Shown here piece after piece: positions 18,227 through 27,093 of a stretch of 64,000 nucleotides of DNA. Positions within the stretch are counted from its first letter, which is position 1, and each line of letters begins with the position of its first letter. The notes under the pieces were generated by a model. That model saw nothing but the letters and a program-made list of their open reading frames with translations, did not search any database and had not been told where the DNA came from. Origin of the DNA: Rhodospirillum centenum SW (GTDB lineage: Bacteria; Pseudomonadota; Alphaproteobacteria; Azospirillales; Azospirillaceae); the NCBI RefSeq assembly GCF_000016185.1, contig NC_011420.2:2953001-3017000 (forward strand). The letters run 5' to 3'. A program made the translations under genes and the position numbers.

Positions 18227-19816
18227 TTGGAGTCGGTCACCGATCTGACGGTTCCCTTTCCGGTCGTCCCGGCGCAGCTTGTCGAGAGCCTGCCGGCGGC
18301 GCTGTTCGTGTTCGCCCGCCATTCCGCCCGCCGGCACCGTTTCCTCTATGCCAGCCCGGGCTGGGAGGAACTGTGCGGCATGCCGGCCACCAGCGTTCCC
18401 GGCCGGGCGCAGGTCAGCTACGATCTGGTCCACCCCGAGGACCGCGCCGCCCTGCGCGCCGCCATCGACGGCGCCCGGCCGCCCGGTCCCTGGCAGCACG
18501 AATGCCGCGTCCGTCGCGGCGGTGACGGCTGGCGCTGGCTGCGCATCCGGGCCCGGCCCCAGGTCCAGCCGGACGGGGCCGTCCACTGGTACGGCCTCGT
18601 GGTGGACATCACGGCCGAGAAGCAGGCGCGGGACCGGCTGGCCGCTTCCGAAGCGCAGTTCCGCGGCTATTTCGAGAACGCGCCCGAGGCCCTGTTCACG
18701 GTGGAGGTCCGGGAGGACGGCAGCTTCGCCTTCGGCGATCTGAGCCCCACGCATGAACGCCTGACCGGGCTGCGGCAGGAGATGCTGGCCGGTCGCACTC
18801 CGGAGGAGGTTCTGCCGCCAGAGGTTGCCGATGAGGTGCTGGGGCACTACCGTGCCTGCGTCGCGGGCGGCGAGGTGATGCGCTATGAGGAGAGCATCCC
18901 GCTGCCCACCGGCACGCGGCTGTGGGAGACGGTCCTGGTCCCGATCCGCGACGGATCGGGCCGGATCGTGCGGCTGCTGGGTGGTTCCACCGACATCACC
19001 GCCCGCCGGCTGCACGAGGAGGGGCTGCGCGCCGCCGCCCGCGAGGCGGAGGAGGCGAGCCGGGCCAAGAGCGAGTTCCTGTCCGGCACCAGCCACGAAC
19101 TGCGCACGCCGCTGAACGCCATCCTGGGCTTCACCGAGGCCCTGACCGCCGGCATCTACGGTCCGCTGAGCCCGAAGCAGGCCGAGGCGGTGACGGTGAT
19201 CCGGGACGCCGGGGCGCATCTGCTGGACCTTGTCAACGACCTGCTGGATCTGGCCCGCGTCGAGGCGCGCCGGCTGCCGCTGGACCCCGAGGCGGTGGAT
19301 GCCGCCCTGGTCGCGCGCGAGGTGACGGAGATGCTGGCCCTGCAGGCCGCGCAGAACGGCGTCGCACTGTCCTGCACGGCCGCCGCCGGCCTGCCGCCGG
19401 TCTGGGCCGACCCGCTGCGGCTGCGCCAGATCGTGACCAATCTGGCGGCCAACGCCGTCAAGTTCACCCTGCGCGGCGGGCAGGTCCGGCTGGAGCTGGA
19501 ACCGGCTCCCGGCGGCGGTCTGCTTCTGCGGGTCCGCGACACCGGCATCGGCATCCGGGCAGAGGACATGGACCGGCTGATGCAGCCTTTCCAGACCCTG
19601 CGCGATCCCGCCGGTCCCCGGCCGAACGAGGGGCTGGGCCTGGGGCTGGCGCTGACCCGGGCGCTGGTCGAACAGCATGGCGGCACGATGCGGCTGGAGA
19701 GCCGCCACCGCGCCGGCACCACCGTGACCGTGACCCTGCCGGCCGCGCCCGCGGTTCCGGCCCAGAACACCCCGCCGGCCCCTCCCGCCGCACCGGCCGC
19801 ACCGGCCGCGGCGTGA
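18227..19816 (+). CDS. PAS-domain sensor histidine kinase (orphan)
   Basis: 529 residues from a TTG start with GGAG at 18217-18220. No membrane segment is seen, so it is a soluble sensor. Two PAS domains with PAC motifs (about residues 15-135 and 140-265) precede a HisKA helix, SGTSHELRTPLNAILGF with phospho-acceptor His290, and an HATPase_c domain with N, G1 (DTGIGI) and G2 (GLGLGLAL) boxes. The C-terminal 25 residues are an Ala/Pro tail. No response regulator gene adjoins it. The ligand sensed by the PAS domains is unknown. Confidence 0.93.
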   Translation: MESVTDLTVPFPVVPAQLVESLPAALFVFARHSARRHRFLYASPGWEELCGMPATSVPGRAQVSYDLVHPEDRAALRAAIDGARPPGPWQHECRVRRGGDGWRWLRIRARPQVQPDGAVHWYGLVVDITAEKQARDRLAASEAQFRGYFENAPEALFTVEVREDGSFAFGDLSPTHERLTGLRQEMLAGRTPEEVLPPEVADEVLGHYRACVAGGEVMRYEESIPLPTGTRLWETVLVPIRDGSGRIVRLLGGSTDITARRLHEEGLRAAAREAEEASRAKSEFLSGTSHELRTPLNAILGFTEALTAGIYGPLSPKQAEAVTVIRDAGAHLLDLVNDLLDLARVEARRLPLDPEAVDAALVAREVTEMLALQAAQNGVALSCTAAAGLPPVWADPLRLRQIVTNLAANAVKFTLRGGQVRLELEPAPGGGLLLRVRDTGIGIRAEDMDRLMQPFQTLRDPAGPRPNEGLGLGLALTRALVEQHGGTMRLESRHRAGTTVTVTLPAAPAVPAQNTPPAPPAAPAAPAAA

Positions 19817-19820
19817 ACCG

Positions 19821-21716
19821 TCAGGCCACCGTCTCCGGTTCCGCTGCCGTCTCCGGGGCCGTGCCGTCCTGCTGGCTGCGCCAGAGGGCGGCGTAGAAGC
19901 CGCCGCGGGCCAGCAGCCCGGCATGGGTGCCGCGTTCCACGATGCGGCCCTGGTCCAGCACGATGATCTCGTCCGCATCCACGATGGTGGAGAGGCGGTG
20001 CGCGATCACCAGCGTGGTGCGGCCGCGGCTGGCCTCCTTCAGCGCGGCCTGGATCTCCCGCTCGGTGTGGGTGTCCAGCGCCGAGGTGGCTTCGTCCAGG
20101 ATCAGGATGGGCGGGTCCTTCAGCAGGGTGCGGGCGATGGCCACGCGCTGCTTCTCCCCGCCCGACAGCTTCAGGCCGCGCTCGCCCACCTGGGTCTCCC
20201 AGCCGTCCGGCAGCGTCTGCACGAAGCGCAGGATCTGGGCCGCCGCCGCCGCCCGCTCCAGCTCGGCCCGGTCGGCGCCGGGACGGCCGTAGGCGATGTT
20301 GTAGGCGATGGTGTCGTTGAACAGCACCGTGTCCTGCGGGACGATGCCGATGGCGGCGCGCAGGCTGTCCTGGGTGACCTCGCGGATGTCCTGCCCGTCG
20401 ATGGTGATGCGCCCGCCGGTGACGTCGTAGAAGCGGTAGAGCAGGCGCGACAGCGTGCTCTTGCCGGCGCCGGTCGGGCCGACCACGGCGACCGTGCGCC
20501 CGGCCGGCACGCTGAACCCGACCCCCTTCAGGATCGGGCGGCGCGGATCGTAGGCGAAATCCACCGCCTCGAAGCGCAGCTCGCCGCCCCGGGTGACCAG
20601 GGGCTTCGCGTCCGGGCGGTCGCGCACCTCCGCCGCCACGGTCAGCAGCTCGAACATCGTCTCCATGTCGTTCAGCGCTTCGCGCACGGCACGGTAGACG
20701 AAGCCGAAGATGTTCAGTGGCTGGTAGAGTTGCAGCAGGTAGGTGTTGACCAGCACGAAGTCGCCGATGGTCAGCCGCCCCTCCACGATGCCGGCGGCGG
20801 CCAGCCACATCACGGTGACGACGCCGACGGCGATGATCACCCCCTGGCCCACATTCAGCAGCGACAGCGAGGTCTGCGTCCGCACCGCCGCGTCCTCGTA
20901 GACGTGCAGCGCCTTGTCGTACCGCTCGGCCTCGAACCGCTCGTTGCCGAAATACTTCACCGTCTCGTAGTTCAGCAGCGTGTCGATGGCCCGGGCGTTG
21001 GCCTTGGTGTCGGCGTCCAGCATGCGGCGGCGCACCTGGGTCCGCCAGTTCGTCACCACCACCGTGTAGACGACATAGCCCGCCACCGTGATGAAGGTCG
21101 CGGCGGCGAAGCGGATGTCGAACAGCCGCCACAGGATGGCCGTGACCAGCAGGATCTCGAACAGCGTCGGCAGGATGTTGAACAGCATCGTGCCCAGCAG
21201 ATGGTCGATGGCGCGGGTGCCGCGCTCGATCACCCGCGACAGCCCGCCCGTCTGGCGCTCCAGGTGGAAGCGCAGCGACAGCCCGTGCAGATGCCGGAAC
21301 ACGGTCAGCGCCGCGGCACGCATGGCGCGCTGGCTGACCCGTTCGAAGATGGCGTCGCGCAGCTCCCCGAACCCCAGGTTCAGCACCCGCGCCAGCCCGT
21401 AGGCCAGGATGAAGCCCAGCGGGATCGCCAGCACCGGCGTGGCGGCCGCCTGCGCCGCCAGCCCGTCGGCCTTGCCCTCGCCGGCCAGCGCGTCCACCGC
21501 CCCCTTGTAGAGCACCGGGACCACCACGTTGGCGAGCTTGGCGAGCACCAGGCAGGCGAGCGCCAGCACCACCCGGACCTTCATGGCCGGCTGGCCTTCG
21601 GGCCAGAGATAGGGCAGCAGGGTGCGCAGCGCACCGCCGTCCCCCAGGCGCCGGTCCGGGCCGGGGGGCGCGGTCCGGGCAGACGGGGAGGCGGAAGCGC
21701 TGCCGGGCGGGGTCAT
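19821..21716 (-). CDS. ABC exporter of the Atm1/HMT1 type (fused permease-ATPase)
   Basis: 631 residues. A six-helix type-1 exporter domain (about residues 45-340) includes SLRFHLERQTGGLSRVIERGTRAIDHLL, characteristic of the Atm1/ABCB7 heavy-metal or glutathione-polysulfide exporter family. The nucleotide-binding domain has Walker A GPTGAGKST, signature LSGGEKQRVAIARTLL and Walker B ILILDEATSALD. Such proteins form homodimers in the inner membrane and export glutathione-conjugated metals or sulfur compounds; gshB is elsewhere in this window but not linked. It converges with the kinase gene, four bases between stops. Confidence 0.92.
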   Translation of the reverse strand: MTPPGSASASPSARTAPPGPDRRLGDGGALRTLLPYLWPEGQPAMKVRVVLALACLVLAKLANVVVPVLYKGAVDALAGEGKADGLAAQAAATPVLAIPLGFILAYGLARVLNLGFGELRDAIFERVSQRAMRAAALTVFRHLHGLSLRFHLERQTGGLSRVIERGTRAIDHLLGTMLFNILPTLFEILLVTAILWRLFDIRFAAATFITVAGYVVYTVVVTNWRTQVRRRMLDADTKANARAIDTLLNYETVKYFGNERFEAERYDKALHVYEDAAVRTQTSLSLLNVGQGVIIAVGVVTVMWLAAAGIVEGRLTIGDFVLVNTYLLQLYQPLNIFGFVYRAVREALNDMETMFELLTVAAEVRDRPDAKPLVTRGGELRFEAVDFAYDPRRPILKGVGFSVPAGRTVAVVGPTGAGKSTLSRLLYRFYDVTGGRITIDGQDIREVTQDSLRAAIGIVPQDTVLFNDTIAYNIAYGRPGADRAELERAAAAAQILRFVQTLPDGWETQVGERGLKLSGGEKQRVAIARTLLKDPPILILDEATSALDTHTEREIQAALKEASRGRTTLVIAHRLSTIVDADEIIVLDQGRIVERGTHAGLLARGGFYAALWRSQQDGTAPETAAEPETVA

Positions 21717-21916
21717 TCTCGGGTCCAGGGCTCGGGTCCAGGGCGACGGACGGGGCGGGATGGAAGCTGCAAGCTAGGACGACGCCCCGCTCCGGCAAAG
21801 CCCCTTGTCCGTCTGCGGTGCCGGTGCCGCCCCGCGGCCCGCCCGGTGCTCCTGCGCGGAACGCTCCCGCCGGCCCGGTGTTGACCCCGGACGCGCCGAC
21901 GATTCCGGAGAAGACC

Positions 21917-22549
21917 ATGCGCACGATCGCCCTGCTGCCGGCCCTGCCGATCCTGGCCGCTGCCCTGGCCTGGAGCGGGCCGGCCCAGGCCCAGGCACAA
22001 TCCCAGGCCCAAGCCCAAGCCCAGGCCCAGGCCCAGGCCCAGCCCCAGGGGACGGCCCGGACCATGACCGCCGCGCCGGGAACCGCAGCGGTCGGCACCT
22101 ACCGGCTGGTCAGCGTGGACGGCCGGCCGGTACCGCTGCACACGGGCACCTTCGTCACCTGCCGCGAGGACGTGCTGTCCGGGGCCGTGCAGCTTTTCGC
22201 GGACGGCCGCTTCGTGCTGAAGACCCTGGCCCGGCAGTCCTGCGCGCCGGAGGAGGACATCCGCTACAACGAGATCGCCTGGGGCCGCTGGCGCGACCAG
22301 GGTGGCCGCGTCGTGCTGGAGGGCATCCCGCCGGAGCCGATGCCCGCCGCCCTGGCGACACGCGGCTACTGGACCGGCATCCCGCTGGACGCCGGGGGGC
22401 TGACCGGCCGGGTGGAGCCGTCGGCGCTGGAGGGAGGCCGTGTCGAGGGGCGCCGGCTGGTCGCCACCCTGCCGCAGGGCGAGGCCGTGTTCGAGGAGAC
22501 CGAGGGCGGTCCGCCGTCGGCGCTGGAGGAAGGCGGCAGCCGCGGCTGA
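21917..22549 (+). CDS. Exported protein with Gln-Ala repeat, unknown function
   Basis: 210 residues with a signal peptide (cleavage expected near AQA, residue 24-26) and GGAG at 21906-21909. Directly after it comes a 21-residue Gln-Ala repeat encoded by degenerate CAGGCC hexamers. The remaining domain (GTYRLVSVDGRPVPLHTGTFVTCREDVLSGAVQLFADGRFVLK) resembles small periplasmic lipocalin/META-like barrels but I cannot assign a family. It contains two cysteines that could pair in the periplasm. Divergent from the ABC exporter gene. Confidence 0.75.
   Translation: MRTIALLPALPILAAALAWSGPAQAQAQSQAQAQAQAQAQAQPQGTARTMTAAPGTAAVGTYRLVSVDGRPVPLHTGTFVTCREDVLSGAVQLFADGRFVLKTLARQSCAPEEDIRYNEIAWGRWRDQGGRVVLEGIPPEPMPAALATRGYWTGIPLDAGGLTGRVEPSALEGGRVEGRRLVATLPQGEAVFEETEGGPPSALEEGGSRG
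21986..22048 (+). repeat. Degenerate hexanucleotide (CAGGCC) coding repeat
   Basis: 63 bp encoding alternating Gln and Ala/Ser/Pro. The hexamer unit preserves frame, so slippage would change the length of the linker rather than switch the gene off. Confidence 0.8.
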
Positions 22550-22565
22550 ACCGGCGGCCGGACCG

Positions 22566-22763
22566 TCAGCTCCGCAACAGGTGCCGGATGGCGCGGGCCA
22601 GCATCTCGTAGGGGTCTTCGCCGCGGGCGCGGGCCGTCGCGTCCACCCGGGTGCGCAGCCGGTCGGCCAGCGCTGCCTTGCGCCGCTGCTCGGCCTCCGG
22701 CCCGGCCGGGTCCGGGGCCTGTACCGGCGGTCTGGTCGGGGATCTGTCCGGGGGACTGCTCAT
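22566..22763 (-). CDS. Small hypothetical protein
   Basis: 65 residues from ATG 22763; a second in-frame ATG lies 12 bases upstream. The sequence is a Pro-rich N-terminus followed by a charged helix, EQRRKAALADRLRTRVDATARARGEDPYEMLARAIRHLLRS, which looks like a folded helical hairpin. I do not recognise it. It lies in the gap between two plus-strand genes and its stop is 17 bp from the end of the exported-protein gene, so it converges with that gene. Small size and lack of a strong ribosome site keep confidence modest. Confidence 0.5.
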   Translation of the reverse strand: MSSPPDRSPTRPPVQAPDPAGPEAEQRRKAALADRLRTRVDATARARGEDPYEMLARAIRHLLRS

Positions 22764-22938
22764 GCCGGCCAGCATGATCCCGGCCTGAGCCCGAGTCCAG
22801 GACGGCCGTTCCGGGCCTGCTGTCCGCGTCGCGGCGGTTCCGTCCGTGTCGCGCCCGGCGCGGTGGACGCGCCCCCCGTTCCGCGTCACAGTCCGGCCCG
22901 CGTCCCGCATGACGGGGCGGAGGTCATGGGAGCTGTGC

Positions 22939-23391
22939 ATGGACGGGGTTGTGGAAGGAGCGGTTCAGGGAATGGCCGGTGGGATGGCGGGGGGGATCGC
23001 CCAGGCGTTCGCCTGGACCGGGCTGGTCACGCTGGCCGCGCTGTTCGTCTATTTCTGGTCCGCCCTGATGGTCGGGCGGGGCCGCGGCGTCTACAAGGTG
23101 CCGGCGCCGTCCATGGACGGTCCGCCGGAGTTCCTGCGCGCCGTGCGGGTGCAGATCAACACGCTGGAACAGATCGTCCTGTTCCTGCCGGCGCTCTGGC
23201 TGTTCGCGGCCGCCTGGGGCGACATGGCCGCGGCCCTGGTGGGCGTGTTCTGGCCGGTCGGCCGCATCCTCTACGCCCTGGCCTACTACCGCGATGCGAA
23301 GAAGCGCGGCCCCGGCTTCCTGATCGCCATGCTGCCGACGCTGGTGCTGCTGCTGGGGGCGCTGGCCGGTTTCGTCCGGGTCCTGCTGTAG
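22939..23391 (+). CDS. MAPEG family membrane protein
   Basis: 150 residues with four membrane segments. The MAPEG core is recognisable: FLRAVRVQINTLEQIVLFLPALWLF, then GRILYALAYYRDAKKRGPGFLIAMLP. The family includes microsomal glutathione S-transferases and leukotriene synthases; bacterial members are trimeric membrane proteins of largely unknown substrate. The RVQxNxLEQ motif, which lines the glutathione site, is present. A GGGAGC ribosome site precedes ATG 22939. The long start-proximal Gly/Met stretch (VVEGAVQGMAGGMAGGIAQ) is unusual. Confidence 0.9.
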   Translation: MDGVVEGAVQGMAGGMAGGIAQAFAWTGLVTLAALFVYFWSALMVGRGRGVYKVPAPSMDGPPEFLRAVRVQINTLEQIVLFLPALWLFAAAWGDMAAALVGVFWPVGRILYALAYYRDAKKRGPGFLIAMLPTLVLLLGALAGFVRVLL

Positions 23392-23421
23392 AAGCCCCGG
23401 GACCGGACCCTGGAGGGGGCG

Positions 23422-24165
23422 TCAGCCGCGCAGGCCGTCAAGGCCGGCGAGCATGCGCTCCACCCAGGCGGGTACGACGCTGGTGGCGGGACCGTAGGCG
23501 CCTTCCGCGAACAGGCGGGCGCCGTGCGACGGTTCCAGGTTCAGCTCCAGCGTCATCGCCCCGGCCGCGCGCGCCTCGGCCACGAAGCCCGCCGCCGGGT
23601 AGACATTGCCCGACGTGCCGATCGAGACGAACAGGCCGCAGCCCTCCAGCGCGGCCTGGATGCGCTCCATTTCCAGGGGCATCTCCCCGAACCAGACGAC
23701 ATGCGGGCGCAGGCTGCCGGCGCTGCCGCAGGCGGGGCAGGGCTCGCCCGTCACCACGTCGTGGTCGCGCCGGGTGACGCTTCCGCAGGCGGTGCAGCGC
23801 ACCTTCATCAGCTCGCCATGCATGTGGATCAGGTTGCGGCTGCCGGCGCGCTCGTGCAGGTCGTCGATGTTCTGCGTCACCAGCAGCACCCCGCCCGGCC
23901 AGGCCGCCTCCAGCCGGGCCAGCGCATGGTGTGCGGCGTTGGGCTGCACCTCCGGTTCCAGCAGGCCGCGGCGGCGGGCGTTGTAGAAGCCCTGCACCCG
24001 CTCGGGATCGCGCTCGAACCCTTCGGGCGTCGCCACGTCCTCGATCCGCACCCGGGCCCAGATGCCGTCGGCGTCGCGGAAGGTGTGCAGCCCGGATTCC
24101 CGGCTGATGCCGGCTCCGGTCAGGATGACGATGGGCTGGCGCGGGCTGAGGTCGAAGGTGGGCAT
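23422..24165 (-). CDS. cobB: NAD-dependent protein deacylase (sirtuin, CobB type)
   Basis: 247 residues. It removes acyl groups from lysine using NAD. The Sir2 motifs are complete: ILTGAGISRESGLHTFRD, TQNIDDLHERAG, catalytic IHMHGE, a Cys4 zinc site (CTAC ... CPAC) and VWFGEMP, GTSGNVYPAA. The Tyr and Arg that give class III desuccinylase activity can be seen as YNARRR. Start 24165 is chosen because GGAG sits at the right distance; an in-frame ATG at 24210 has no ribosome site. Confidence 0.94.
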   Translation of the reverse strand: MPTFDLSPRQPIVILTGAGISRESGLHTFRDADGIWARVRIEDVATPEGFERDPERVQGFYNARRRGLLEPEVQPNAAHHALARLEAAWPGGVLLVTQNIDDLHERAGSRNLIHMHGELMKVRCTACGSVTRRDHDVVTGEPCPACGSAGSLRPHVVWFGEMPLEMERIQAALEGCGLFVSIGTSGNVYPAAGFVAEARAAGAMTLELNLEPSHGARLFAEGAYGPATSVVPAWVERMLAGLDGLRG

Positions 24166-24399
24166 CGGGGCTCCGGCGGACTGCGGACGGACATCGGGCG
24201 AGGTCGCCATGGAATGCCGCCATAGAATACGGAACAGCGCGCCCGGCGTCATGACGTACCGCCGCAGGGCGGGGCGTTCCGCCCGCCGTGACGCCGCAGG
24301 GCGCGGGTCGGCTTTCCTCCCCGCCGGGGGGCCGCTATGGTGCCGCCGCCCCCGGAGCCGGTGCGGGGGTGGCATGCTGCGGGTGCAAGGGAGGAACGG

Positions 24400-24759
24400 A
24401 TGCGGCGGTTCTGGATGGTGCTGGCGATGCTGGCGGGGCTCGCGGCCTGTGACGGCGGCGGCAAGAACAATCCGCTGATCGGCTCCTGGCGGATGGTGCC
24501 GGAGACGGGCAACCCGCTCTCCGAGGGGCTGGGCCTGCTGATGCAGGGGCAGACCGTCGAGTTCCGCGCCGACACCATGATCGCCGCCGGCGCGGCGACC
24601 CGGGTCGGCTACGACGTGCAGGGGCAGGGCGTCGGCGACCGGGTGATCGTCTTCCCCGAGGGCAGTTCCTCGGGCGATGTCTATGTCGTGCTGGAGGGCG
24701 GGCGCATCGCCAACGAGCTGCCGCTGGGCCAGCGCATCGTCTTCGAGCGGGTGCGATGA
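24400..24759 (+). CDS. Small lipoprotein, unknown function
   Basis: 119 residues with a GGGAGGA ribosome site. The N-terminus MRRFWMVLAMLAGLAACDGG is a lipoprotein signal with lipobox LAAC (Cys17); the +2 Asp would favour inner-membrane retention in enterobacterial rules, which may not apply here. The domain IGSWRMVPETGNPL ... VEFRADTMIAAG ... VGYDVQGQGVGDRVIVF resembles lipocalin-like beta-barrels. The stop overlaps the next gene by four bases (ATGA), coupling it to the phosphatase. Confidence 0.8.
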   Translation: MRRFWMVLAMLAGLAACDGGGKNNPLIGSWRMVPETGNPLSEGLGLLMQGQTVEFRADTMIAAGAATRVGYDVQGQGVGDRVIVFPEGSSSGDVYVVLEGGRIANELPLGQRIVFERVR

Positions 24760-25259
24760 GCGCGGCCGAGGGTCCGGGGACGCTGGGCGTTCTGTTCGTC
24801 TGCACCGGAAACATCTGCCGTTCGCCCACGGCGGAGGGGCTGTTCCGTCAGGCCGTGGCGCGGGCCGGGCTGGCCGACCGGGTCCGCATCGACAGCGCCG
24901 GCACCCACGGCTATCACGTCGGCGATCCGCCCGACCGCCGCTCCGTCGCCGCGGCGAAGGCGCGCGGCGTCGACCTGTCGGCCCTGCGGGCGCGGCGGGT
25001 GGAGGCGGCGGACTTCCACCGCTTCGACCTGCTGCTGGCGATGGACCGCGGGCACCTGTCGCACCTGTCCCGCATGGGGCCGCCGGGATCGTCGGGACGG
25101 CTGCATCTGTTCCTCGACTTCGCGCCGCCACCCCTGCGCGGCCGCGACGTGCCCGACCCCTATTACGGCCATGCCGACCATTTCGAGGAGGTTCTGGACC
25201 TCGTCGCGGTGGGGGCCGAGGGGCTGCTGGCCGAGGTGAGCCGCCGCCTGGGCGTCTGA
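24756..25259 (+). CDS. Low-molecular-weight protein tyrosine phosphatase
   Basis: 167 residues. The catalytic loop V-CTGNICR-S carries Cys16 and Arg22 (CX5R), and the general acid is in DVPDPYYG near residue 140. It removes phosphate from tyrosine residues; relatives include Wzb/Etp (exopolysaccharide kinases) and ArsC-like enzymes. No kinase or polysaccharide gene is adjacent, only the lipoprotein gene with which it overlaps by four bases. Confidence 0.93.
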   Translation: MSAAEGPGTLGVLFVCTGNICRSPTAEGLFRQAVARAGLADRVRIDSAGTHGYHVGDPPDRRSVAAAKARGVDLSALRARRVEAADFHRFDLLLAMDRGHLSHLSRMGPPGSSGRLHLFLDFAPPPLRGRDVPDPYYGHADHFEEVLDLVAVGAEGLLAEVSRRLGV

Positions 25260-25308
25260 CGCCGCCTGACCGCACCCGGCTCCCCGCAAGGCCCGGCGGT
25301 CGGGTCCG

Positions 25309-25965
25309 TCAGAGTTTGCGGCGGATCTTCAGGATGGGGGCGAGGCGGACGATGCGCTCCTCCCCCACCGCCTCCACCATCGGCAGCCGGCGCGGGTCGG
25401 CCGGGTCGTAGCGGGCCAGCCGCAGCACGCCGCCGACGACGCCCTCGAACCGGCGCAGGGCGCACAGGCCGTCGCTGCGCTCGGCGAACAGCAGGTCGCC
25501 CTCCACCAGTTCCCCGCCCACGCTGCCGTAGCAGATGAAGCCGGAGCGCACGCCTTCGGGCGCCAGCGCGTCGTCCGCCGCCATCACGGCGACGGGGGCC
25601 GCCGGCAGCCCGGTGGGGGCCGGCAGCCGGGGCGCCAGTGCCCGCGGGCGGTACCAGCCCGGCTCCTCCGACGGCAGCAGGCCCAGCAGGGCAAGGCCGG
25701 GATCGGTCTCCGCCAGGCGGCGGTCCAGCCGCATCTCCCCGCTGCCGCTGGCCAGCCAGTCCAGGCTGACCGTGCGGTCGCGCGCCAGCCGCGCCAGCAC
25801 CTCGAACGGCGGGGAACTGCGGCCCTGGGCATAGCGGGTGAGCTGGTCCGTGCTGATCCCGGCGACCGTCGCCGCCATGCGCCGGGTCGGGAACAGGTCG
25901 AGCAACTGGGCGATCCGCCGGGGCAGCCCGTCGAGCGCCTGGGGGGTGTCGAGGATCTCCATCAT
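25309..25965 (-). CDS. XRE-type regulator with S24/LexA-like C-terminal domain
   Basis: 218 residues. An N-terminal helix-turn-helix (RRMAATVAGISTDQLTRYAQGRSSPPFEVLARLARDRTVSLDWLASG) is joined to a C-terminal peptidase-S24-like domain (APVAVMAADDALAPEGVRSGFICYGSVGGELVEGDLLFAERSDGLCALRRF). The arrangement is that of phage CI/LexA-like repressors, but no clear Ser/Lys catalytic pair is evident, so autocleavage is doubtful. Palindromes at 25990-26012 just upstream of its start are likely its own operator. No prophage genes adjoin it. Confidence 0.85.
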   Translation of the reverse strand: MMEILDTPQALDGLPRRIAQLLDLFPTRRMAATVAGISTDQLTRYAQGRSSPPFEVLARLARDRTVSLDWLASGSGEMRLDRRLAETDPGLALLGLLPSEEPGWYRPRALAPRLPAPTGLPAAPVAVMAADDALAPEGVRSGFICYGSVGGELVEGDLLFAERSDGLCALRRFEGVVGGVLRLARYDPADPRRLPMVEAVGEERIVRLAPILKIRRKL

Positions 25966-25989
25966 GCCTCTCCGGGCGCGACGCGGATG

Positions 25990-26012
25990 TGCGGCAAATA
26001 CCGCAATATTGC
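25990..26012. promoter_or_regulatory. Overlapping palindromic operator
   Basis: TGCGGCAAATACCGCA (25990-26005; 5-bp arms, 6-bp spacer) overlaps the perfect 10-bp palindrome GCAATATTGC (26003-26012). It lies 25 bp upstream of the XRE/S24 regulator start, the expected place for autorepression. Confidence 0.6.
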
Positions 26013-26124
26013 TTGCCAGACGGCCGGTCCCGCCGCTAGAACAGCGGTGGTGCCGAATGACAATGGATTCTGCCCGATCATTTGCGGCATGCTCATGGGT
26101 GACAGTCTTCGTCAGTCATTCGAC

Positions 26125-26172
26125 GGCGGAGTCTACCAAAGGCGGAGTCTGCCGACGGCGCAGTCTACGGAA
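26125..26172. repeat. Three 16-bp direct repeats
   Basis: Units beginning GGCGGAGTCTACC (26125), GGCGGAGTCTGCC (26141) and GGCGCAGTCTACG (26157) follow head to tail at 16-bp intervals, in the divergent regulatory region. Confidence 0.65.
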
Positions 26173-26414
26173 ACCGGGAAATTCCGGGTGGATGTTCCGG
26201 GCGGAGTGTTCCCTCGGGACCGGCGCGGCAACGCCGTCACCCCGGGCTGGCTTCCCCTGTCCCTGTGCGGTCCGGGTTTCCCCTGGAACGTGTATGTCTC
26301 GCCTGTGGTGACCCCTGCCGGAACGGTGGCAATCGGGGTTGATGACGGATGCTAACATGGCGGTGCAGGCCGCCTCGGGTCCATAAGGATAGTCCTGGAA
26401 CGGTTCCGACGATC

Positions 26415-26960
26415 ATGCCGCTGCCCCCGACCGCCGACCGACGGTTCGTCGATCTTCACACCTATTGGGAGAGTCGGCGCCGCGGCAGCTTTGCCCCGGC
26501 GCGCCCGGACATCGACCCCATGGACATCCCCGGCCTGCTGCCGATGGTCGTCCTGCTGGACGTGGTGCCCGGTCCCGGGGGCGGGGCGGCCGATTTCCGG
26601 TTCCGTCTGGTCGGCACCTGGATCGACCGGCTGTTCGGCCGGCCCCTGACCGGCACCCTGCTGTCGGAGGCGCGGGTGCGGGAGCTGGGCGGCCCGGCGC
26701 TGGACGCCTGCCGCAGCGTCGTCGCCGACGGCCACCCCCTGTTCGCGGAGTTCCGGATTCGTCTGGGCCGGCCGGGCCAGGACGGGCGCGGCGGGCAGGT
26801 CGAGGCGCTGGCGCTGCTGCTGCCGCTGTCGCGTGACGGGCAGACGGTGGACATGCTGCTGGCCGGGGTGGTGCAGCGCACCGACATGCCCGACCCGCCG
26901 CCGCTGTCGGCGATGGGCGGCCTGCTGGCCGGGGTGGACGTCTCCCTCCGGCCCCTCTGA
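26415..26960 (+). CDS. PAS_5 (DUF1488-like/PF07310) sensory protein
   Basis: 181 residues from ATG 26415. The family pattern is clear: [35 protein letters not shown], then [23 protein letters not shown] and a C-terminal [22 protein letters not shown]_5 proteins are single-domain PAS-like proteins very common in Rhodospirillales, usually of unknown signal. There is no output domain. The upstream 450 bp carry palindromes and direct repeats shared with the divergent XRE/S24 regulator, so it may be a target of that regulator. Confidence 0.85.
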   Translation: MPLPPTADRRFVDLHTYWESRRRGSFAPARPDIDPMDIPGLLPMVVLLDVVPGPGGGAADFRFRLVGTWIDRLFGRPLTGTLLSEARVRELGGPALDACRSVVADGHPLFAEFRIRLGRPGQDGRGGQVEALALLLPLSRDGQTVDMLLAGVVQRTDMPDPPPLSAMGGLLAGVDVSLRPL

Positions 26961-27093
26961 GCCGGCCCCTCTGAACCCGGCCCGGCACGGCCCGGTGCCG
27001 CCCGGGGGCTTGGTCGGCGGCGGCGGGGGGTGCTACGGTGCCCCGCCCCCGCCGGGGCGTTTCCCCCGTTCCGCAGAGCCCGATCCGACCGCC

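Larger units (their letters stand above)
25966..26414. other. Divergent regulatory region between the XRE/S24 regulator and the PAS gene
   Basis: 449 bp, less GC-rich than its surroundings. It holds overlapping palindromes (25990-26012), three 16-bp direct repeats (26125-26172) and GGAACGGTTCC at 26397-26407 next to the PAS gene start. A plus-strand reading frame (ATG 26097 to stop 26355, up to 122 codons if started further upstream) has no recognisable domain and poor codon character, so I do not call it a gene. Confidence 0.6.

Noticed and set aside
25309-25965. A prophage around the CI-like regulator
   Set aside because: No integrase, structural or lysis genes on either side.
25987-26355. 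Plus-strand frame of up to 122 codons in the divergent regulatory region
   Set aside because: It runs through the operator palindromes and direct repeats, has no domain and no good ribosome site.
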